DNA from: Zhengella sedimenti
Lineage (GTDB): Bacteria; Pseudomonadota; Alphaproteobacteria; Rhizobiales; Rhizobiaceae
Direction of reading: 5' to 3'
Length of the DNA stretch: 64,000 nt
Assembly: GCF_046506625.1 (NCBI RefSeq)
Contig: NZ_JBKFFP010000003.1
Span: forward strand, 490,257-554,256
The position numbers were made by a program, and so were the translations under genes. Below are positions 25,967-33,397 of the stretch, one piece after another. Below the pieces are notes generated by a model that ran no database searches, was not told the origin of the DNA, and worked only from the letters and a program-made list of their open reading frames with translations. Numbering within the stretch: position 1 is the first letter of the stretch; each line of letters opens with the position of its first letter.

Positions 25967-27180
25967 AGCGCGTCGTCATTACCGGTGCCGGGGCCGTTTC
26001 GGCTTGCGGCATGGGCCGTGACGCCCTGTGGACGTCCGCGCGCGACGGCCGCAGCGGGGTCGTGAAGGTCGATTTCACGCGCAATCCGCGCCAGAGCGTT
26101 CATCATGCGGCGCCTGTCCCCGATGCGATATGGCAGCAGTTGAAGGCCGAAGGGCGCCCGCGCTTCCAGGACCGCATATCGATGCTCGCGCTTGCGGCGG
26201 CCCGCGAAGCCGCCGCCCATGCCGGTCTGGAAGCTGCCGATTTCGGGCCGCGCTGTGCCGTTGTGATCGGCTCCGGTTTTGGCGGTGCCGAAACACTCGA
26301 CACCAGCTTCTACAATTTTTCGCTCGATCCGATGTCGCGGGTCGATCCGTTTGCCATCCCGAAGATCATGACCAATGCCCCTGCCTCCTGGGTCTCCATG
26401 GAAATGAAGGCAACGGGGCCAATCTATTGCGTGTCCACGGCCTGCTCCTCGGGCGCCCAGTCGATCGGTCTGGGCGCGCAGCTTGTGGCTGCCGGACTTG
26501 CAGACCGTTGCCTGGCCGGAGGCGCGGAAGCCTTGCTTGTCGATGCCGTCTTTGCCGCATGGGAAGCGCTGCACGTGATGACCGGCACCTGTTGCCGGCC
26601 GTTTTCCAAGGATCGCGACGGCATGGTGCTGGGTGACGGGGCGGGGGTCGTCGTCCTGGAATCCGAGGATGCGGCCCGCGCCAGGGGCGCGCCCATTCTC
26701 GCCGTGCTCGCAGGCTACGGAACGACAAGCGACGCCATGGATCTCCTGCGCCCGGATCCGGCAGGTCCGCAGGCCTGCATGCAGCAAGCCATCGAAGCAT
26801 CGGGGCTTGACGCTTCGTCCATCGGTTACCTCAATGCCCACGGGACCGGCACCATTGCCAACGATATCGCCGAGACGGAAGCCATGCGGAGGGTTTTCGG
26901 GCAGGGCTTCGACGATGTGCTCGTCTCGTCCACCAAGCCCGTGCACGGCCATGCGCTCGGGGCGGGCGGCGCGCTGGAGTTCATCATCACGCTGGAAGCA
27001 TTGCGCTCGCGGCTTGCCCCTCCCACGCTCAATTTCACCAGTGTCGATCCGAAAATCGGGTTCGAGCCGGTCCATGGCGAGGCCAGAGCATTCAACGCGC
27101 CGGCGGCCCTGTCGAACTCATTTGCCTTTGGCGGCATCAACGCCTCTCTCCTGATCGCCCTGCCGGATGCCTTCCATTGA
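25963..27180 (+). CDS. Beta-ketoacyl-ACP synthase (FabF-like)
   Basis: The 405-residue thiolase-fold condensing enzyme has a complete Cys-His-His centre: Cys161 in STACSSGA, His293 in NAHGTGT, and His330 in KPVHGHALGAGG with the conserved Lys325. The variation PVHGHALGA for the usual SMTGHLLGA marks it as a divergent member like those of aryl polyene or specialised lipid pathways. The TTG start overlaps the ACP stop, and the stop overlaps the MaoC start, both as TTGA. It would extend an acyl chain on the linked ACP. No reductase is encoded nearby, so ketoreduction must use housekeeping enzymes, if it occurs. Confidence 0.87.
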   Translation: MKRVVITGAGAVSACGMGRDALWTSARDGRSGVVKVDFTRNPRQSVHHAAPVPDAIWQQLKAEGRPRFQDRISMLALAAAREAAAHAGLEAADFGPRCAVVIGSGFGGAETLDTSFYNFSLDPMSRVDPFAIPKIMTNAPASWVSMEMKATGPIYCVSTACSSGAQSIGLGAQLVAAGLADRCLAGGAEALLVDAVFAAWEALHVMTGTCCRPFSKDRDGMVLGDGAGVVVLESEDAARARGAPILAVLAGYGTTSDAMDLLRPDPAGPQACMQQAIEASGLDASSIGYLNAHGTGTIANDIAETEAMRRVFGQGFDDVLVSSTKPVHGHALGAGGALEFIITLEALRSRLAPPTLNFTSVDPKIGFEPVHGEARAFNAPAALSNSFAFGGINASLLIALPDAFH

Positions 27181-27980
27181 ATGAGGGGCAGCGCTCCCTG
27201 TCCCTCCCGTCCGGCCTGGACATTCCGGCATGTGGTGGGCTGGCCCGGCTTCTGGACGCGGCCGCCGGCGGCGGCGGACCACGGACCGATATCCCCTTCA
27301 TCGCGCCACTGATGCTGCTGACGGCTTTTCCCGGTGCCGCGGCCCTTGCTGCCGCTCCTGCCCGGAAAGGCCACGTCCTCATTCAGGAAAGCCTTTCGAT
27401 CGACTGCCGCTCGCCCATCCGTCCCGGCGAGGCTCTGGCTGCCGAAGGGCGGATCGAAAGCGAGAGCCTGCAAGGCGCGGGCATGGTCCTTTCACTTGAC
27501 GTGCGCGCCGCAGCGGGCGGCGAGATCGTCCGGCTGCTGGCGCGTTTGCGTGAAGTGCCGGCCAGCGGGCTCGTGGCGCTGAAGCCACTCGCGCTCGCGC
27601 GCGCCACCCGTGGCGCGCAATTGGCGTCGTGGGAAACGCCGGCCCTGACCCAGGATGCCGTCACCGACTATGTCCGCCTGGCAGGCGATGGCAATCCGTT
27701 GCACACGGACGCAGCCTTCGCGCGGTCCGTGGGCCTGGAAGGGACGGTCGTGCCGGGAGCGCTTCTTGCCGGATTGCTGGAACCGGTCCTGCCCCTGCTG
27801 GGTGAGATGCGCAGCCTGCGCGGCCTGCGCATGCGCTTTGCCGCGCCGCATCCGGTGGGTGAAAGCGCGGGCTTCGCCGTGGTGCGCAATGAGGCCAGCA
27901 CGCGCGACGATGAAGCGCGGGTCTTCATCCATCGCGCCGATGGCGGGGTCACGGCTATCGCCGACCTTGCTTTCCGGTGA
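27177..27980 (+). CDS. MaoC-like double-hotdog dehydratase
   Basis: The 267-residue protein has two hotdog halves. The second half contains the hydratase-2 motif: Asp171, Asn173, His176 and Asp178 in AGDGNPLHTDAAFA, then VPGALLAGL, where the Asp/His pair is catalytic. The first half (FIAPLMLLTAFPGAAAL, then ESLSIDCRSPIRPGEAL) looks like the non-catalytic half of double-hotdog or FabA/Z-type enzymes. It starts at a TTG overlapping the ketosynthase stop. With the ACP and ketosynthase it could dehydrate a 3-hydroxyacyl-ACP. Its 3' end overlaps the convergent membrane-protein gene by 26 nt. Confidence 0.8.
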   Translation: MNEGQRSLSLPSGLDIPACGGLARLLDAAAGGGGPRTDIPFIAPLMLLTAFPGAAALAAAPARKGHVLIQESLSIDCRSPIRPGEALAAEGRIESESLQGAGMVLSLDVRAAAGGEIVRLLARLREVPASGLVALKPLALARATRGAQLASWETPALTQDAVTDYVRLAGDGNPLHTDAAFARSVGLEGTVVPGALLAGLLEPVLPLLGEMRSLRGLRMRFAAPHPVGESAGFAVVRNEASTRDDEARVFIHRADGGVTAIADLAFR

Positions 27981-28380
27981 CGGTCCGGTCCGGAGGCTTG
28001 CCCGCGCCGATCCTGCCCAGAACGGCGAGCAAGGCGATCAACGTGCCGCCAAGCAGCCATACGGCGCCCATCGGCCAGACCAGCGCGAACAGGCCATGGC
28101 TCTGTGACTGGTGCCATAACGCATAGGCCATCAGCACCGGCAGTGTCACCGCGATGGCCGGAACCGCGCCGAAGAGCTTGAGGAAATGAAACCGGACGCC
28201 GTTGCGGCCGAGAAAATTGACGAAGGTGCCCGTCGGCAAGGCAAAGAAGTTCATGACGGCGAGAATGGCGACGGAGACCAGAACGAACACGGCGGACATC
28301 AGCCAGACGAACGCATGGGTTCGCCGGTCCATGGAGCCGGGCGCAGGTTTTCCGAAACTCGCATAGGCCAGTTCAATCAT
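27955..28380 (-). CDS. Small membrane protein of unknown function (3 TM)
   Basis: This 141-residue protein has three hydrophobic segments, roughly residues 25-50, 67-88 and 95-122, and a basic, Pro-rich tail. I recognise no family. The ATG at 28380 overlaps the 3' end of the upstream glycosyltransferase gene by 8 nt, so it is the last gene of a three-gene - operon with two glycosyltransferases, which suggests a membrane role in the same glycolipid pathway. Confidence 0.6.
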   Translation of the reverse strand: MIELAYASFGKPAPGSMDRRTHAFVWLMSAVFVLVSVAILAVMNFFALPTGTFVNFLGRNGVRFHFLKLFGAVPAIAVTLPVLMAYALWHQSQSHGLFALVWPMGAVWLLGGTLIALLAVLGRIGAGKPPDRTVTGKQGRR

Positions 28381-29284
28381 CGTCACCACCGCTTTCCGTT
28401 GCCGCGGCAGGGCTGCCCCAGTCGCCGGCAAAAACCTTTATGGCTGCTTCGTCATTGGCGCCCGACCGGTTGATACCGCTTGTCAGCGCCGCGCGCAGAA
28501 CCGTCGGTGACTCCACCGGAAAGAGGCTGCTTGTCAATATCTTGCGTGGAATGCCCCGGCGCGCCAGATGGCCCGAAATCCAGATGTCATCGACCCAGCG
28601 CACCGCGTCATCCTGGCCGGAATAGTCATGGACCGCGCGATCGAGCATGCCGGCCGTCACGGCATAACCCCAGGTGCCGAAGAGCACATCGGCCGGTGCC
28701 GGTGCGGCAAGTCCGCTGGCCAGCAGATGCGGAAGATGCGCGAAAGGGGTCTTTCCATCAAGGCGCACGCCGCGATAGCCCCAGGCGGTTCCCGGTTCGC
28801 GCCGGTGCGCCGCCTTGAGCGTGGCGACAAAGTCACGCGGATAGATCACGTCATCGTCGGCAACGATGATGAGCGCGTCCGGTTCGAGCGCAAGCGCCGG
28901 CAAGAGCTTCGTGGACGGACCGCTGTCGCCGCATCGCACCACGTCGATCCCGTCCGGAAGATCCAGCGATGCGGGATCGGGATAGGGCACCGCGCCGCGC
29001 AACGACGTCTCCGGATAGGCCAGCATGATCCGGTCGGCGGGCGTCGTCTGGTCGAGCAGGCTGAGCAGCGCCGGCCGGACATGGCGGGCGCGGGCCGGAA
29101 TCGTCGTCAGCGAGATCACGGTGCGCCCGCCGCCGTCCAAGACGCGGGAATGCGGGATGCGTGGAGGCCGGGTCGCCAATTGCAGGCGCAGCGCGCGCCA
29201 GTAGAGGCCGGCGATCTCCGGCAAGGAGGGATTGGCGAAGCGTGTCACCGCCCGCCGGAAATTGCGCCGCATACCATCCAGCAT
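28373..29284 (-). CDS. Putative glycosyltransferase (GT-A-like)
   Basis: This 303-residue protein has the features of a small group of GT-A-fold glycosyltransferases: TVISLTTIPARARHVRPALLS at the nucleotide-binding start, ADRIMLAYP, the metal-binding ADDDVIYP near residue 147, and WVDDIWISGHLARRGIP, in which the D-D pair could serve as catalytic base. No signal peptide or membrane anchor is evident. The ATG overlaps the GT32 stop as TGATG. The acceptor is unknown; the operon context suggests sugar addition to the cluster's glycan. Confidence 0.75.
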   Translation of the reverse strand: MLDGMRRNFRRAVTRFANPSLPEIAGLYWRALRLQLATRPPRIPHSRVLDGGGRTVISLTTIPARARHVRPALLSLLDQTTPADRIMLAYPETSLRGAVPYPDPASLDLPDGIDVVRCGDSGPSTKLLPALALEPDALIIVADDDVIYPRDFVATLKAAHRREPGTAWGYRGVRLDGKTPFAHLPHLLASGLAAPAPADVLFGTWGYAVTAGMLDRAVHDYSGQDDAVRWVDDIWISGHLARRGIPRKILTSSLFPVESPTVLRAALTSGINRSGANDEAAIKVFAGDWGSPAAATESGGDDD

Positions 29285-30072
29285 CAGGCGTGCTCCGGGG
29301 CGCCGAGCGCACGCAGATAGCCTGGCCGGTCGGCAAGAATGGCGGGCGGAAACGGATTGGGTTGCAGGTTTCGCTCGATCCAGGTGCGCGAAAGAGCCTT
29401 TCTGCCGTGTTTATCCTTCCATGTCCCGAATGTTCGATGCCGCGCATACATGTTGCGGTTGACGGGCCAGATGTCGGGATAATGCAGGGGCGCCATCAGC
29501 ACCACGTTCGGTGTCACCGCAACATCGGGCCACGCCTGTTCGAAGAACAGACGCGTGAGCATGCGCGGTCCGGTGATGTCCTCGATGGCGCTCCGGTCAG
29601 CATGGGGCGCTGCTCCGGCGAGCATGAATGCGCGCTGCAAGGCGGCCAGGAAAAAAGGGTGCCCGGGTCTGGCGCCGAAAATGCAATTGGCGATCTGCAC
29701 CGGTGCGGGATAGCCCAGTTCCGCCATGCGGCGGCGCGTCAGCCTCGCCTCTTCGGCCAGCAGGCAGCCCGTGGCAAAGAGGCTGTCTGGAAGTGGTCTC
29801 AAGCACTCCATGTCGATGTCGGCATAGAGTCCACCGTCGCGATAGATCACCGCGTAGCGGTATATATCCGCCCGCATGACGGGGAAGGGCAGGGCATCGT
29901 AGACGGCCAGGAATTCCGGGGCGACCTCGGCGACCACGGCACGGCTTGCGCTGTCGTCGTGAAGCCGGTAGGTCAGTTGCGGATTGAGGCGCAGCCAGCT
30001 GTCCCGGCAGCGCGCGGCCTCACCGGTGAGACGGTCCGATTTCCAGGTCTGTGACAGCAATCTCGGAATCAT
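29284..30072 (-). CDS. Glycosyltransferase, GT32 (Och1/DXD sugar-binding) family
   Basis: The 262-residue enzyme starts MIPRLLSQTWKSD, the standard GT32 opening (compare IPKIIHQTWK). The DXD element YADIDMECLRPL lies after FPVMRADIYRYAVIYRDGG, both family hallmarks. Upstream in-frame ATGs at 30111 and 30204 exist but would add unrelated sequence, so I use 30072. Members transfer hexoses, often mannose or galactose, onto glycans or inositol-phosphoceramide-type lipids; that last case (fungal Sur1/Csh1) is interesting here but does not prove the acceptor. Confidence 0.83.
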   Translation of the reverse strand: MIPRLLSQTWKSDRLTGEAARCRDSWLRLNPQLTYRLHDDSASRAVVAEVAPEFLAVYDALPFPVMRADIYRYAVIYRDGGLYADIDMECLRPLPDSLFATGCLLAEEARLTRRRMAELGYPAPVQIANCIFGARPGHPFFLAALQRAFMLAGAAPHADRSAIEDITGPRMLTRLFFEQAWPDVAVTPNVVLMAPLHYPDIWPVNRNMYARHRTFGTWKDKHGRKALSRTWIERNLQPNPFPPAILADRPGYLRALGAPEHA

Positions 30073-30098
30073 GGGCGGGCACGCATGGCAAGAGGTCG

Positions 30099-30125
30099 GG
30101 CAGGCTTGCATCCCGAAAGCCTGCC
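30099..30125. promoter_or_regulatory. Inverted repeat between divergent GT32 and CDP-alcohol transferase genes
   Basis: Arms GGCAGGCTT and AAGCCTGCC (9 bp, perfect) flank a 9-nt spacer in the 93-bp divergent gap. It could be an operator or an mRNA leader hairpin. Confidence 0.35.
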
Positions 30126-30147
30126 ATTGCCTGACTGAACGGGTGCC

Positions 30148-30165
30148 GGCCGCCCCTGGGCGGCC
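30148..30165 (+). promoter_or_regulatory. Perfect hairpin abutting a start codon
   Basis: GGCCGCCC-CT-GGGCGGCC (8-2-8) ends on the base before the ATG at 30166. In mRNA it would hide the ribosome site of that start, which either controls translation or argues that the true start is the ATG at 30184. Confidence 0.4.
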
Positions 30166-30963
30166 ATGACAGGGTGTATCGGAATGCTCGAATCCGTTCA
30201 ACAATTCCTGCAGATGGACGATCCGACCTTTGCTTTCGCCGGATGGTATTACGCGATCGGGCTCTCACTCGCGGCCTTGAGCCTCGCCTTCCATTTCCTG
30301 CGGCGAAAACGCAGCGATCACGCACCGGTTCAGGACCGCCAGCGCCGGGACCGTCCGGCACTCGTCAACTGGGCGATCGGGATCGGCCGGCGCTTCGTGG
30401 CGCTCGTCGCCGGCAGCGGCATCACGCCGAACCAGATCACCGTCATCGGTCTTGTCCTCGTCCTGTTCAATTGCGGCCTGTTCCTCTGGTCGCACAACAC
30501 CCTGTGGTTCGGATCGGGGCTGATCGCGGCACTGCTGTTCGATACGCTGGACGGCCTGGTTGCCCGCCACCAGGGAACGTCGTCCCTGTTCGGCGGCTAT
30601 CTCGACGCCATCATCGACCGCTACGAGGAAGTCGCCATCTATCTTGCTGTTGCCATCGTCCTGGATGCATGGCTCGTTTCCTTCCTGATATTGTCCGGTT
30701 CCATGCTGACCAGCTATGCCAAGGCGAGGACCGCCATAGAAATGCCGATCGCCAACAAGGGATGGGGCGACTTCCTTGAGAAGCCCACACGGCTCTTCAT
30801 CCTTTGCACCGGCCTGATCGGCGCACCGGTCTTGGATTGGTTCCTGCCGGTTGCGCTGTGGATGCTCGCCGTCATGACCCACTTCACCGCCTTGCAGCGC
30901 TTTGCCCGCGCGCGCTTCATGCTGCGCGAGACGGACACGGCGCGTGACACGGTCCTGCCATGA
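30166..30963 (+). CDS. CDP-alcohol phosphotransferase (candidate phosphatidylinositol-phosphate synthase)
   Basis: The membrane enzyme transfers a diacylglyceryl-phosphate group from CDP-diacylglycerol to an alcohol. The catalytic motif is complete: Asp126, Asp129, Gly130, Ala133, Arg134, Gly143, Asp147, Asp151 (D-x2-D-G-x2-A-R-x8-G-x3-D-x3-D). The first membrane segment lies near residue 25, before a basic linker, and several more follow. In prokaryotes that make inositol lipids such enzymes use inositol 3-phosphate and yield phosphatidylinositol phosphate. Ino1 in the same cluster and a PgpA-type phosphatase overlapping by 4 nt support that here, though glycerol 3-phosphate is the alternative substrate. 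Start 30166 or 30184 (see adjacent hairpin). Confidence 0.82.
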   Translation: MTGCIGMLESVQQFLQMDDPTFAFAGWYYAIGLSLAALSLAFHFLRRKRSDHAPVQDRQRRDRPALVNWAIGIGRRFVALVAGSGITPNQITVIGLVLVLFNCGLFLWSHNTLWFGSGLIAALLFDTLDGLVARHQGTSSLFGGYLDAIIDRYEEVAIYLAVAIVLDAWLVSFLILSGSMLTSYAKARTAIEMPIANKGWGDFLEKPTRLFILCTGLIGAPVLDWFLPVALWMLAVMTHFTALQRFARARFMLRETDTARDTVLP

Positions 30964-31475
30964 GCGCCGTGACCCGATCCCCGGCGGAGCCGGAACTGCG
31001 TCCGAGCCTTTCCGGCATGTTGCGTTCGCCGCATCAGATGCTGGCGCTGTCCTTCGGCCTTGGCCTTTCACGCATCGCGCCGGGCACCATGGGATCGATC
31101 GGCGGCATTGCCCTGTTCGCGGCCCTTGCGCAGGTTCCGCTTCCCATCCGGGCCGCGCTCTATGTCATCCTCATCGCCGCGGCGTCATGGGCGGCGGCTC
31201 GAACCGGAAACGACCTGAACCGGCACGACCACAATTCCATCGTCATCGACGAGACGATCGGCATGAGCCTGACACTGGAAGCCGCGCCGCTGTCGGCGGA
31301 AGCCATCGTGCTCGCCTTCCTGCTGTTCCGGCTGTTCGATGTCTGGAAGCCCTGGCCGGTCCACCTCCCGGACCGCCACGGCAAATCCGGCTTTGCGGTC
31401 ATCGGCGACGACATACTTGCCGCGGGATGGGCGGCTGCCGTCCTCTTGTCCCTCACATGGGCGGGGCTCTTGTAA
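30960..31475 (+). CDS. pgpA: PgpA-family lipid phosphatase
   Basis: The 171-residue protein shows all PgpA hallmarks: APGTMGSIGG, VIDETIGM and FRLFDVWKPWP, with acidic residues that bind Mg. E. coli PgpA dephosphorylates phosphatidylglycerophosphate. Here the gene is translationally coupled (ATGA) to a CDP-alcohol phosphotransferase, so it most likely removes the phosphate from that enzyme's product, which I infer to be phosphatidylinositol phosphate. It may instead be the cell's ordinary PgpA; a second pgpA elsewhere in the genome would settle this. Hydrophobic segments suggest it is membrane-bound. Confidence 0.85.
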   Translation: MSAVTRSPAEPELRPSLSGMLRSPHQMLALSFGLGLSRIAPGTMGSIGGIALFAALAQVPLPIRAALYVILIAAASWAAARTGNDLNRHDHNSIVIDETIGMSLTLEAAPLSAEAIVLAFLLFRLFDVWKPWPVHLPDRHGKSGFAVIGDDILAAGWAAAVLLSLTWAGLL

Positions 31476-31479
31476 CCGG

Positions 31480-32250
31480 ATGACGGACCTTCAGAAAAAC
31501 GACGGCGCGGGAGGCGGACCCGATGTCTACCTGACGGTGGACGTCGAACCCGACTGCCCGCCCTATCTGTGGACCTGGCGCGGCATCGTGGAAGGCATGC
31601 CGGCGCTGATGGAGGTCCTTGACCGGGAGCAGGTGCCGGTCACCTTCTTCACGACCGGTGCGACGGCACAGGCTCATCCTGACTGTATCCGGTCCATCGT
31701 CGACAGGGGGCATGAGCTTGCCTGCCACGGCTATTCCCACAATTCCTTTCGGGAAATGGACGAGGCGCAGGCGCGCGGGGAAATCTGCCAGACCAATGCC
31801 ATCCTCCGCGCCTTCGCGCCGGTCACGTCCTTCCGCGCGCCATATCTTTCCTTTCAGGAGCGTTTCCTGCCGATCCTCGTCGAGGAGGGCATCACCGTCG
31901 ATGCATCGCGCGCGCTCTACAAGCGGCAGGAACCGGTGGCCCGCACGAGCGGCGGACCGGCGCGGCTTCCAGCATCGGTGACGTCGAGCGTCCTCCGCCT
32001 TCCCGAGATGATCCGGAACCCGTGGCTCGGCATGCTGAAGTCGCCGGTCACGCTGTTCGTTCATCCGTGGGAATTCGTGGACCTGACATCGGAACGGCTG
32101 CGCTATGACTGCCGGTTCCGGACCGGGGCGCCCGCCCTGGCGGCGTTGCGCAGCACCATTGGCTTCTTCAAGGACAGGGGCGCGAATTTCCGCCTCGTGC
32201 GCGATTACGCGCCGGCCTCCGGTCAGGTCGCGCCTGCAAGTCCGCGATAG
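31480..32250 (+). CDS. NodB-fold polysaccharide deacetylase
   Basis: The 256-residue protein has the carbohydrate esterase 4 (NodB) motifs: LTVDVEPD (Asp21 region), a zinc pair His83 and His87 in CHGYSH, RAPYLS (Arg119), and LFVHPWEF with His195. The LTVDVE form is typical of the exopolysaccharide-linked deacetylase branch. It removes N-acetyl groups from amino sugars. No signal peptide is visible, so it would act in the cytoplasm on a precursor, as the unrelated PIG-L does in GPI synthesis. It follows pgpA by 4 nt and overlaps the convergent GT4 gene by 28 nt. Confidence 0.85.
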   Translation: MTDLQKNDGAGGGPDVYLTVDVEPDCPPYLWTWRGIVEGMPALMEVLDREQVPVTFFTTGATAQAHPDCIRSIVDRGHELACHGYSHNSFREMDEAQARGEICQTNAILRAFAPVTSFRAPYLSFQERFLPILVEEGITVDASRALYKRQEPVARTSGGPARLPASVTSSVLRLPEMIRNPWLGMLKSPVTLFVHPWEFVDLTSERLRYDCRFRTGAPALAALRSTIGFFKDRGANFRLVRDYAPASGQVAPASPR

Positions 32251-33359
32251 ATCTCCAGGTGCCGGGCGGCCACCGCGTCCCAGCCGAAGCGGACCAGTGC
32301 GGGACGGGGGCCGGACATGCGCTTCAACAGGCCTGGCTGGAGGGCAAGCCGGGCCAGGCCCTCAGCCAGTTCCGTGTCCGAACCGGCCAGAAATCCGTCC
32401 TGGGCGTCCTCCAGGTAGTCGGACATGCCCGTCCCGGCGCGGGCCACCACCGGAAGGCCGCTGGCCCGTGCTTCGAGCCCCGCGATGCCGAAGGCTTCCT
32501 TCGTCGAGGCCGACAGGAAGGCATGCGAGTGCCGGTAAAGGCCGCGCAGGCTGTCCGGGTCGAGCCAGCCGGCCAGATCGACATGGCCGGAAAGCCCCAT
32601 TCCGGCCACGGCCCGGCGCAGCCTGCCGGCATGGCTGCCCTCTCCGGCAATCGTCAGGTGAAGGTCCGGGCCGCCGGCATTGCCGGCGATCTGCCGCGCC
32701 TGCGCAAAGGCGCTGACCAGTGCAAGCGGGCGCTTCGTGGCCTCAAGACGCATGGCGGCGGCGATCCGGAACGGTTCGCCGGGCGAGGGGGAGTGCCTGT
32801 CCCGGCCGGTCATCCAGAAGCCGTCATCGAAGCCGTTCGGCAGGACCAGTGGCACCGCTTGCGGATCGATGCATGCGACCTGCCGCGCGATGACCTGGCT
32901 GACCCCTGACAGAACGACCTGTCCCGATGTCCAGCCGAACATCCTTTCGGCAAGGCGCAAGGTACGGGGCAAGGTGACCATGGAGGAATGAAACGTCACA
33001 AGGAGCGGCAGCGACAGGGCACGGGCAGCGCGGGCCCCGGCCAGGCAGAACGGCGCGACGACGCTTGGATGGACATGAACCACGTCATGGTTGCCGGCGG
33101 ACAGCACTGCCCGCAACCGGCGCTCCAGGCCAAACGGCATGGCGACCTTTGCGCCTGGCACAAGCGGCCAGTCGAGCCGCGTGACCGCGACCCCCTCGAC
33201 GTTGGCCGGACCGGGCAAGCAGGTGATCACCTCCGTGACCGCCCCGGCGCGACCGAGCGCTTGCGCCAATCCAAGCAACTGGGATTCGATTCCGCCCCGG
33301 CGTGGCGCGAACCAGTCGGTCACCAGTGCGATCCGCAGGCCCTGTCCTGTTCCCGTCAA
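32223..33359 (-). CDS. Glycosyltransferase GT4 with PIG-A/PimA-like N-terminus
   Basis: The 378-residue GT-B enzyme begins RIALVTDWFAPRRGGIESQL, then VITCLPG and VVHVHPSVVAPF; this resembles the start of the eukaryotic GPI GlcNAc-transferase subunit PIG-A (VSDFFYPNMGGVES) and of mycobacterial PimA, both of which glycosylate phosphatidylinositol. The C-terminal domain has the E-x7-E motif in TKEAFGIAGLEA. The start is a TTG at 33359. Convergent overlap with the deacetylase gene places a candidate amino-sugar transferase beside a candidate deacetylase. Only 38 bp separates it from the transglutaminase-like gene upstream, so it may be co-transcribed with the catabolic operon. Confidence 0.82.
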   Translation of the reverse strand: MTGTGQGLRIALVTDWFAPRRGGIESQLLGLAQALGRAGAVTEVITCLPGPANVEGVAVTRLDWPLVPGAKVAMPFGLERRLRAVLSAGNHDVVHVHPSVVAPFCLAGARAARALSLPLLVTFHSSMVTLPRTLRLAERMFGWTSGQVVLSGVSQVIARQVACIDPQAVPLVLPNGFDDGFWMTGRDRHSPSPGEPFRIAAAMRLEATKRPLALVSAFAQARQIAGNAGGPDLHLTIAGEGSHAGRLRRAVAGMGLSGHVDLAGWLDPDSLRGLYRHSHAFLSASTKEAFGIAGLEARASGLPVVARAGTGMSDYLEDAQDGFLAGSDTELAEGLARLALQPGLLKRMSGPRPALVRFGWDAVAARHLEIYRGLAGAT

Positions 33360-33397
33360 AGCTCCAGCCCGTTCGCGCGGCCGCTTCCTGCGACCGT

